From Rhodanobacteraceae bacterium (GTDB lineage: Bacteria; Pseudomonadota; Gammaproteobacteria; Xanthomonadales; SZUA-5), in assembly GCA_003233535.1 (NCBI GenBank), contig QIMA01000487.1:1-10883 (forward strand): DNA of 10,883 nt, in the 5' to 3' direction. Numbering within the stretch: the stretch's first letter is position 1; every line of letters starts with the position of its first letter. Both the position numbers and the translations under genes were made by a program. The notes beneath the pieces were generated by a model. It was not told the origin of the DNA. It made no database searches and saw nothing but the letters and a program-made list of their open reading frames with translations. Below, piece after piece: positions 1 through 6,296 of this stretch.

Positions 1-90
1 ATGAACCACTACACCGCTCCTTCGAAAAAACCACTGGGCAATCAATGTCCTGCGCGATCATCGCGCGAGTTCATGAAATATCCGGGCTAG
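1..90 (-). repeat. Terminal part of a MITE-like intergenic element (copy A, truncated by window edge)
   Basis: Read on the minus strand from 90, this stretch begins CTAGCCCGGATATTTCATGA and continues through a GCGCGATGATCGCGC core and an AGGACATTG box. It then has a CCAGTGGTTTTTTC segment and ends in GGAGCGGTGTAGTG. The same order of blocks recurs in copy B at 3520-3626, and the outer 39 bases recur in the palindrome at 8750-8818. It therefore belongs to a dispersed family, and the copy probably continues left of the window. It has no coding capacity. Its outer CTAG supplies the TAG stop (87-89) of the neighbouring c-di-GMP gene. I do not recognise the element family by name. Confidence 0.8.
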
Positions 91-2420
91 TGGGTTCGCC
101 AGCCATCTGTATGACGGTGCAAGAAATCTAGACAGTCATCGGCGTCGAGCGGTCGACTGACCAAGTAACCTTGAATCTCGTCGCAGGATTCGTTCTCCAG
201 ATAGCGCAACTGATCTGTGCTATCGACACCTTCGGCGACTACCGTGAGCCCCATTGAGTGGGCCATTAGGATCATCGTCGAGGCGAGTACGCCGCCGTCG
301 CCCGGTCCGTCGATAGCGTGCACGAAGGACTGATCGATCTTTAGTCGATCGATGCTCAAACGCTGTAGGTAGCTGAGCGAAGAGTAGCCGGTGCCAAAAT
401 CGTCTATGCAGATGCGCACGCCGGCTTTTTGTAGGTCGCTGGCTAACAGCCCGCTTTGCACTGGGTCGTTCATCAGCACGCTTTCAGTGATCTCCAGTTC
501 CAGCAGTTCCGCCGGTAACCCATGCGACTGCAGTACGGACTGCACCAAACCAGAAAAATCGCCGCGTGGAGTTTGCGCTGCGGAGACGTTCACCGCGATA
601 TGGATGTGCGCCAGCCTGGGGTCCTGACGCCAATTGGCGAGTTGTTCAACGGCACTGCGCAGTACCCATTCGCCAATAGGCAGAATCATGCCGGTTTCTT
701 CAGCAATGGGAATAAACTCGGCCGGGCCAATCTCACCTAGTTCGGCGCTAGTCCAGCGCAACAGGGTCTCAACGCCGACGACTCGGCGCGATTCTAAATC
801 AACTTTGGGCTGGAAGACCAGACGAAATTCATCGCGATCCAGCGCTCTACGCAGGGCAGCCTCAATTTTCGTGCGTTGAATGGATCCGGAGGCCAATTCG
901 GCCGAATAGACCTGCGAGATATTGCGCCCGCGACGTTTGGCTTGGTACATCGCCGCATCGGCATTCTTCAGCAGTTCATCAACACTTTGGCCATGATCTG
1001 GGTAAACAGCGATGCCGATCGAGGGTGAAATCGTAATGTCCTGTCCACGCATATTGAGCGGAGCAGCGAAGGCGTCGATCAAGTTGTCCGCCGCATGCTG
1101 CACTTGCTCGATATCGTAGACATCGGGAATAAATACGGTGAATTCGTCGCCACCTATGCGAGCGGTGCGCTCTTTATCGCCGGTCACGCTGGCGATGCGA
1201 TTGGCGACCTGCTTGAGGAGTTCGTCGCCGGCCGCGTGACCGAGCGAGTCGTTGATGTGCTTGAAACGATCGAGATCTAAAAACAGCAGAGCCAAGCGCA
1301 ATTCGCTGCGTCTGGCACGAGCGAGTGCGTGATGTAGCCGACTGACCAACAGGGTGCGATTGGGCAAACCGGTAAGTACGTCGTAGCTGGCCAAATAACG
1401 CAGTGTCTGCTCGGCGCGCTTGCGCTCAGTAATGTCTTCCAACACCGCCAAGAAATGCGATCGCACACCGCTGGCGTCTTTGACCTCACGAATTTCGATG
1501 GCGGCTAGGAAATCCCGGCCGCTCTTATGCCGCTGCCACATTTCACCGCGCCATTCGCCGGTCTGCTCGAGCTTCTGGCGCAGCGTTTGATAGCTCTGTT
1601 CGCTGGTCTTGGACGTGTTGAGTATGCTCGACTCTTCACCGATGACTTCGTCGGCTGCATATCCGGTGATGCGCGAGAATGCTGGATTGACGTAGCTGAA
1701 GCGAGAATCCGGAGTGGTAACGGTCACCGCCTCGCTCATCAGCCGAATGATCTCTACTGAAATGCGTCGTTCTTCCTCTCTGGCCCGCTCCTCGTCGATG
1801 ATCCGATAAGAGCCGGCCATACGCAGCGGATTGCGGTCGGTGTCACGCGCGACAATCCTGCCTCGAGCGCGGATCCAGGTCCATTGTGCGGAAGGGCCGC
1901 GAGCTCGATATTCGGCATCATAGGCATCACTGCGGCCCTCCAAATGATCGTTGATCGCGGCAACGACGCGTGCTTGATCATCGCGGTGAATGACATGATC
2001 GCGCCACTGCATTTGCGACAGCGTGGTCCAATCGGTATCGCCCACGAAGCGGCCGGTACCCAGGCAATGAAGCTGATCTTCTGCCAGATCCCAATACCAC
2101 AGACCGTCGCGACTGCCCCACAGCGCCCAGGTTAGACGCGCTTCGCTCTCGCGCAGTGCGGCGCGTTGGATGCGCAGATTGGTGGTGGTCCAGCGGTACT
2201 TAAGGCCGAGCACCAACAGGCCGCTTAGGGTCGCCAATTGCGCCGCAAACAGGGCCGGCCAGAGCGCTCCTTTCAGACCCTGATGTAGGGCGATTCCCGA
2301 CAGCATTAAGGCACCACCGGCCAAGGTTAGGGTCAATGCGCTGTCGAGTACGCGATAGCTTTTAGCACTGCCACCGGCGGCATCCGTGTGATTCTCGTGC
2401 CGGGCAGGCTCATTGTTCAT
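87..2420 (-). CDS. Membrane-anchored PAS-PAS-GGDEF-EAL cyclic-di-GMP signalling protein
   Basis: This is a probable bifunctional regulator of cyclic-di-GMP at the inner membrane. Positions below count from an in-frame GTG at 2426; I prefer the ATG at 2420, two codons later, although neither has a clear Shine-Dalgarno. Two hydrophobic segments (about 27-49 and 53-75) form a membrane hairpin. They are followed by a PAS_3-like sensor (about 92-213), a second PAS (about 222-337, ending in the common DITERKRAE linker), GGDEF (about 342-505) and EAL (about 517-767). The cyclase signature GGDEF is intact at 425-429. No RxxD inhibitory site is seen about nine residues before it, so product feedback may be absent. 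The EAL signature reads ETL (553-555) and keeps the metal-binding glutamate. NVS, IDDFGTGYSSL (674-684), LKIDQSF, AEGV and QGY are all present, so phosphodiesterase activity is plausible. The stop codon lies in repeat copy A. Which activity dominates cannot be told from sequence. Confidence 0.95.
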   Translation of the reverse strand: MNNEPARHENHTDAAGGSAKSYRVLDSALTLTLAGGALMLSGIALHQGLKGALWPALFAAQLATLSGLLVLGLKYRWTTTNLRIQRAALRESEARLTWALWGSRDGLWYWDLAEDQLHCLGTGRFVGDTDWTTLSQMQWRDHVIHRDDQARVVAAINDHLEGRSDAYDAEYRARGPSAQWTWIRARGRIVARDTDRNPLRMAGSYRIIDEERAREEERRISVEIIRLMSEAVTVTTPDSRFSYVNPAFSRITGYAADEVIGEESSILNTSKTSEQSYQTLRQKLEQTGEWRGEMWQRHKSGRDFLAAIEIREVKDASGVRSHFLAVLEDITERKRAEQTLRYLASYDVLTGLPNRTLLVSRLHHALARARRSELRLALLFLDLDRFKHINDSLGHAAGDELLKQVANRIASVTGDKERTARIGGDEFTVFIPDVYDIEQVQHAADNLIDAFAAPLNMRGQDITISPSIGIAVYPDHGQSVDELLKNADAAMYQAKRRGRNISQVYSAELASGSIQRTKIEAALRRALDRDEFRLVFQPKVDLESRRVVGVETLLRWTSAELGEIGPAEFIPIAEETGMILPIGEWVLRSAVEQLANWRQDPRLAHIHIAVNVSAAQTPRGDFSGLVQSVLQSHGLPAELLELEITESVLMNDPVQSGLLASDLQKAGVRICIDDFGTGYSSLSYLQRLSIDRLKIDQSFVHAIDGPGDGGVLASTMILMAHSMGLTVVAEGVDSTDQLRYLENESCDEIQGYLVSRPLDADDCLDFLHRHTDGWRTH

Positions 2421-2623
2421 GGGCACGGTTTCGCGATTCGGCCCTGCTTAATGGTGCTCATAGTTCGGGTCGTTATCGTGGACTTGCTCGGGCCTGGATT
2501 CTCGCATGCTGGTGGGCTAATTAGACGCCGTTCCACGGCTACGCATCGTATTTCAACATCCGTTGACCAGCCACTTGAGCTGCGCCCTCGCGATACCGAT
2601 CACGATGGCTGCCTGCGCGTAGC

Positions 2624-3430
2624 TCAGTTACGGTGGCGAAATGTCTTCGAGCGACGGTCCACCAGTTTTAGCGCGAGCTTGTCAGGAAGCAGCTTGACGA
2701 GGCTGTGCACGAATTTATTAAAGCGGCCGGTTACGTAGACGATCTTGCCTGCTTCGACCGCTGCAATGCCCTGACGGACAACAGTTGCCGCATCCATCCA
2801 CATGAACTTAGGCATTTTCGACACCATCGGCCGGGTGCCGTTGGCGTCGTGAAACTCGCTGTAGGTGAAGCCCGGACACAGAGCGCAAACGTGTATGTCG
2901 CGGTCACGATTCTCCAGGGCCAGAGACTGCGAGAACTTGATCAAATAGCTCTTCACCGCTGAGTAGAGCGTATGCCCGGCCGTGCCCGGCACCAGACCGG
3001 CTAAGCTGGAGACGTTGATAATTCGCCCAAAATTCCGCTGCCGCATGGCCGGCAGCAGGCGGTGGGCGAGTTCGGTAGGCGCGCTCAGCATCAGCTGCAG
3101 AAACTGTCGATGCGTGTCCCAGTCATTGTCGACGAAGTTGCCGGGTAAGCCAAAGCCAGCATTATTTATCAGCATGTCGATGACTAACCCGCGCTGCTGA
3201 AGTTCATGCAATAAACGGGTTGGCGCAGCGGCGTCGTTTAGATCACAAGCGAATGCTTCGGCGCGAATGCCGTGAGCCGTGCTCAGCGTCTCGGCCAGCG
3301 ACTCCAGCCGATCCATACGGCGTGCACAGAGCGCCAAGTTCCACCCGGCGGCGGCCAGTTGGCGGGCGAACTCCTCACCGATCCCCGCAGAGGCGCCGGT
3401 AATCAGCGCGGTTCTTGTTATTGCGCTCAT
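2624..3430 (-). CDS. SDR family NAD(P)-dependent oxidoreductase (classical, COG0300-like)
   Basis: This is a 268-residue classical short-chain dehydrogenase, the usual length for the family. The Rossmann glycine motif TGASAGIG is at 11-18, NNAG at 89-92, the catalytic serine at 141/142 and YSAVK (Y156, K160) at the active site. The arginine pair after the second beta strand (CARR, 35-38) suggests NADP preference. The tetrad asparagine usually found in a LNV-type helix segment appears to be Met114 (LQLMLSAPTEL). A basic, hydrophobic C-terminal tail may touch the membrane. The start is well supported by AAAGGAG four bases upstream. Repeat copy B ends almost against that site, so the gene's leader is element-derived. 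The substrate cannot be assigned. Nothing ties it firmly to kynurenine metabolism although it lies downstream of kmo on the same strand. Confidence 0.9.
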   Translation of the reverse strand: MSAITRTALITGASAGIGEEFARQLAAAGWNLALCARRMDRLESLAETLSTAHGIRAEAFACDLNDAAAPTRLLHELQQRGLVIDMLINNAGFGLPGNFVDNDWDTHRQFLQLMLSAPTELAHRLLPAMRQRNFGRIINVSSLAGLVPGTAGHTLYSAVKSYLIKFSQSLALENRDRDIHVCALCPGFTYSEFHDANGTRPMVSKMPKFMWMDAATVVRQGIAAVEAGKIVYVTGRFNKFVHSLVKLLPDKLALKLVDRRSKTFRHRN

Positions 3431-3434
3431 GTTG

Positions 3435-3441
3435 CTCCTTT
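3435..3441 (-). promoter_or_regulatory. Ribosome binding site of the SDR gene
   Basis: AAAGGAG on the minus strand lies four bases before the ATG at 3430-3428. It fixes the start of the SDR gene and sits just outside the left terminal repeat of copy B. Confidence 0.75.
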
Positions 3442-3442
3442 A

Positions 3443-3626
3443 TAGTCTGGATATTTCATAAACTTCACGCGCCCTCGCTAGGCCCTTGATCGCCCAGCGA
3501 CTTTCCCTCAGTCGGGTGTATGAATCACTACACCGCTCCCTTTTCTTGAAAAACCACTGTGAAAAACCACTGGCCTACCAATGTCCTGCGCGACCATCGC
3601 GCGAGTTCATGAAATATCCGGGTTAG
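3443..3626 (-). repeat. Complete MITE-like element (copy B, about 184 bp)
   Basis: The element is bounded by imperfect terminal inverted repeats of about 30 bases. The left one (3443-3472) reads TAGTCTGGATATTTCATAAA and onward. The right one (3597-3626), read on the minus strand, starts CTAACCCGGATATTTCATGA. The interior has no ORF, so it looks like a non-autonomous element whose transposase is elsewhere. The stretch 3520-3626 aligns block by block with copy A. An internal small inverted repeat GGTGTA/TACACC is at 3515-3520 and 3529-3534. The element fills the kmo-SDR gap: its right end encodes the last residues and stop of kmo, and its left end reaches the SDR ribosome binding site. The exact left boundary is uncertain by a few bases. 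The transposon family is not identified. Confidence 0.75.
3547..3572. repeat. Perfect 13-bp tandem duplication inside copy B
   Basis: TGAAAAACCACTG occurs twice in direct succession (3547-3559 and 3560-3572). Copy A has the corresponding segment only once, so the second unit is most simply a slippage duplication specific to copy B. Confidence 0.85.
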
Positions 3627-5013
3627 AGGTATCGCTCGGTGCTGCCACTAACTGCGCGTGTTCCGGAAGCGGCTGCAGTCGTCGCTCAACCAAGGTACGC
3701 GCAGTGCCCCAGTCAATCCCGCTGAGGCTGTTCGCTACGGCGAGCTGGGAGATGATCTCGGCCTGTATTGCACCCCGAGCCTGCGCCTCGGAATAGGGTA
3801 GCCGGGTGAAGCTGACCTGCGCGTAGCGGGATAGAAAGCGCTGTGGGAATCGCTCTGCCAAGGCATGCTCGATCTTCTTCGCCCACTGGTAGTCGGCGCG
3901 GGCGACGTGGTCGCGCATCTCGTAGTAATTCTCCACAGCCATACTGGCAATTGCGTCCGCGTTTATTTTGCGTCGCGCATAGAAATCTGCAAAAGCCTGA
4001 TCCAAGTCGCAGCTGTCGCACAACAGATCTGCCAGTTCGGCACAGTCTTCGAACGCGCAGTTCATGCCCTGGCCATGGAACGGCACGACCGCATGTGCGG
4101 CGTCGCCAATCAGCAGGGCCTTGCCCGCGTGATGCCAGGGTGCCAGACGCAAAGTCGCCAGTGGGCCAACCGCGTTGTCGGCAAACTCCTGGTCTAAGTC
4201 TTCGAGCAGTGGAACTGCGCTAGGGAACTCGGCCGCGAAGAATGCGCGCACCGCGGTCGGGTCCTTAAGCTGTGCAAAACTCTGCTCTCCCTTGAGTGGG
4301 AGAAACAGGGTCACGGTGAAGCTGCGGTCGGCATTGGGCAGTGCAATCAACATGAACTGACCACGCGGCCAAATGTGCAGCGCGTGTGGGTCCAATTTGA
4401 AACCATCTGCGCCGGTTTGCGCGTCGCGCTGCGGCCTTATAGAGAGCTCCTTGTAGCCGTGGTCTTCCCAACTTATTTGCTCAACGAGGCCGTATTTGCG
4501 CACCATCGATGTGCGCAGTGGTGATCCTGCGCCATCGGCACCAATGAGTGCGTTGAAGGGCGACTCGATTGGTCCGGTTGGCGAGTCCATGGTCAGCGTT
4601 GACGCGTCCCAGTCCACTGCCCGCAGACTGTGCTCGAAGTGCAGCCTTACCCCGGCTTCGCCGGCGGCCGTGACCAGCAATCGATTGAGATTGGCGCGAT
4701 GCACCGAGTGGATCACATGGCTGTCGCTCATTCCGTATGGCTGCAAATCGACGTTGCCCTCCAGACTGTGCACGGCCCGGCCACGCATCGCGATGGCCTG
4801 TTCAGATACGATCTGGTCCACGCCGGCCATGCGCAGCGCGTGCCAGCCACGCTCAGACAAAGCTAGGTTGATTGAGCGGCCGCCGATAATCGGTCCGCCA
4901 CGCGGGTCCGGTCGTCGCTCATACAGGTCAATCTTCCAGCCTCTCTGCGCTAGCAGACACGCCATCAGCGCCCCGGCTAAACCGGCTCCAACGATGCTCA
5001 GCTCGCGGCTCAT
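3607..5013 (-). CDS. kmo: Kynurenine 3-monooxygenase
   Basis: This FAD-dependent aromatic hydroxylase converts L-kynurenine to 3-hydroxykynurenine using NADPH and oxygen. It has 468 residues, typical of bacterial KMO. The N-terminal dinucleotide fold carries GAGLAG at 9-14. The family stretch RSINLALSERG is at 46-56, the IGADGAGS motif at 157-164, and the FAD ribityl-binding GDAAHAVVPFHGQGMN at 303-318. The C-terminal helical part with ENYYEMRDHV (361-370) is also typical of KMO and helps separate it from other flavin monooxygenases. Its ATG overlaps the kynU stop by one base (TGATG), with GGAG eight bases upstream inside kynU, so the two genes are co-transcribed and translationally coupled. 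The last five residues (NPDIS) and the TGA are encoded by repeat copy B, so the original C-terminus was replaced or slightly extended. Confidence 0.96.
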   Translation of the reverse strand: MSRELSIVGAGLAGALMACLLAQRGWKIDLYERRPDPRGGPIIGGRSINLALSERGWHALRMAGVDQIVSEQAIAMRGRAVHSLEGNVDLQPYGMSDSHVIHSVHRANLNRLLVTAAGEAGVRLHFEHSLRAVDWDASTLTMDSPTGPIESPFNALIGADGAGSPLRTSMVRKYGLVEQISWEDHGYKELSIRPQRDAQTGADGFKLDPHALHIWPRGQFMLIALPNADRSFTVTLFLPLKGEQSFAQLKDPTAVRAFFAAEFPSAVPLLEDLDQEFADNAVGPLATLRLAPWHHAGKALLIGDAAHAVVPFHGQGMNCAFEDCAELADLLCDSCDLDQAFADFYARRKINADAIASMAVENYYEMRDHVARADYQWAKKIEHALAERFPQRFLSRYAQVSFTRLPYSEAQARGAIQAEIISQLAVANSLSGIDWGTARTLVERRLQPLPEHAQLVAAPSDTSNPDIS

Positions 5014-6266
5014 CAGTTCTTCTCCAGTTCAGCTGCCAGCGCGCTAACGAGGTCGTCGCAGTCGGCAAACTTGGTGTATAGGGGCACCGGCGACGCTCGC
5101 AGTATGTCGGGCTCGCGCCAGTCACAGACCACACCTTGTGCCAGCAGCGTCTGATACATGCGTTGCCCCAACTCGCGTCCTCTGTTTAGGCGAATGGACA
5201 GCTGACAGCCGCGCTGTGTTGGCTCTTTCGGTGTGACGATGCTTAGTTCGTCGCCGAGTCGATCTAACAACTTGCTTTCCAGATGGCTGGTCAATAATTC
5301 TGATTTGCGCCGTAGAGCCTGCATTCCAGCCTGGCGAAAGATTGGCAGCGAGGCGCGTAGTGGAGCCATCGCCAAGATTGGCGGATTTGACAGCTGCCAA
5401 CCCTCGGCTCCAGGGGTAGGCACGAACTGTGGGCCCATCTTGAACCGCGTGCTCTCCTGGTGCCCCCACCAGCCGGCTAGGCGCGGCAGCTCGCTGTGAG
5501 CGTGTCGCGAGTGGACAAAGGCGCCGGCAACCGCACCTGGCCCGCTGTTTAAGTACTTGTAGCTGCACCAAACCGCAAAATCCGGCCCGGCATCGTGCAG
5601 CGACAGGGGCAAGTTGCCGACCGCATGGGCCAGGTCGAAGCCGATCTTGGCGCCGACGCTATGGGCTGCCGCTGTGTGTCGTGCCGTGTCAAAGGCTTGC
5701 CCGGTCACGTACTGAATGCCCGGCAGCAGCACCAGGGCCAGCTGTTCGCCGTGTTCAGCAATGGCTGCATCCAGCGCATCAGGATCAATCAAGTCGGCGT
5801 CGGGCTCGGCAGCTACCTCAATCAGATCAACGTCTGGATCGCCGCCGTTCCACAGCACCTGAGAAGCAACAGCGTGGCGATCGGATGGGAATGCGCGCGC
5901 CTCCATCAAAATTTTTCGGCGTGCTCCTTGCGGCCGATAAAAAGTGGCCATCAGCAAGTGCAGGTTCACCGTCAACGAGTTCATTGCCACCACTTCCAGG
6001 GGCTCTGCGCCGACCAGCGCCGCTAAATCATCACGGACTAGCCCGTGATAAGGCATCCACTGGCTGTGACCCTTAAAATGGGCCTCGACGCCTTCCGCAG
6101 ACCACTGCGACAATACTTTCTCGACGTGCTTTCGGGCATCCTTAGGCATTAACCCCAGTGAATTTCCGCAAAAATAGCGCTGGTCCTGGCCGCCAGTGCG
6201 CGGCATATGAAACTGATGACGATAGTTGGCCAGCGGATCCTGCTGGTCAAGAACGGAGGCTTTCAT
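5013..6266 (-). CDS. kynU: Kynureninase
   Basis: This PLP-dependent hydrolase cleaves 3-hydroxykynurenine (or kynurenine) to 3-hydroxyanthranilate (or anthranilate) plus alanine. It has 417 residues, normal for the family. Recognisable blocks are FCGNSLGL (32-39), FPSDRHA (127-133), IGFDLAHAVGN (208-218, PLP-contacting Asp211 and His214) and SYKYLNSGPGA (235-245) with the Schiff-base lysine K237. GWWGH (265-269) and the late RGCQLSIR segment (352-359) also match. The start at 6266 leaves the expected short N-terminus before the DPLA motif. No Shine-Dalgarno is visible before it, so initiation may be leaderless or weak. It is the first gene of the kynU-kmo pair. Its start faces that of the FG-GAP gene across only 30 bases, so its promoter should lie within the other gene's signal-peptide region. 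Confidence 0.97.
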   Translation of the reverse strand: MKASVLDQQDPLANYRHQFHMPRTGGQDQRYFCGNSLGLMPKDARKHVEKVLSQWSAEGVEAHFKGHSQWMPYHGLVRDDLAALVGAEPLEVVAMNSLTVNLHLLMATFYRPQGARRKILMEARAFPSDRHAVASQVLWNGGDPDVDLIEVAAEPDADLIDPDALDAAIAEHGEQLALVLLPGIQYVTGQAFDTARHTAAAHSVGAKIGFDLAHAVGNLPLSLHDAGPDFAVWCSYKYLNSGPGAVAGAFVHSRHAHSELPRLAGWWGHQESTRFKMGPQFVPTPGAEGWQLSNPPILAMAPLRASLPIFRQAGMQALRRKSELLTSHLESKLLDRLGDELSIVTPKEPTQRGCQLSIRLNRGRELGQRMYQTLLAQGVVCDWREPDILRASPVPLYTKFADCDDLVSALAAELEKN

Positions 6267-6284
6267 GGGCTTGAATCGATGATG

Positions 6285-6291
6285 AAAGGAG
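6285..6291 (+). promoter_or_regulatory. Ribosome binding site deciding the start of the FG-GAP gene
   Basis: AAAGGAG lies five bases before the ATG at 6297. The reading frame stays open up to an ATG at 6207, and ATGs also exist at 6279 and 6282. Only 6297 has both this site and a signal peptide beginning at once after it. Confidence 0.75.
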
Positions 6292-6296
6292 TAGGG

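Noticed and set aside
2555..2623. Minus-strand fragment after the SDR stop reading LSYAQAAIVIGIARAQLKWL, reminiscent of an XRE-type helix-turn-helix
   Set aside because: It is a 22-codon frame flanked by stops with no start codon. The resemblance could be chance in Ala-rich GC-rich sequence, so it is not called as a pseudogene.
2421..2623. Intergenic gap between the c-di-GMP and SDR genes checked for repeat copies, tRNA or terminator
   Set aside because: No copy of the repeat family, no convincing hairpin with a T-run and no tRNA fold were seen. Only the possible 14-codon leader is reported.
3439..3444. TATAAA as a -10 box for the SDR gene inside the end of copy B
   Set aside because: It overlaps the ribosome binding site, so a transcript started from it could not carry that site. 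No matching -35 box was seen.
3713..4471. Several open frames overlapping kmo on both strands
   Set aside because: They are Arg- and Ser-rich out-of-frame readings of kmo with no family resemblance or ribosome sites. The same applies to the open frames opposite the other genes.
6207..6296. Longer N-terminus of the FG-GAP protein from the ATG at 6207, which would overlap kynU by 60 bases
   Set aside because: The extension would bury the signal peptide behind 30 extra residues. The ATG at 6297 has a good ribosome binding site directly before it.
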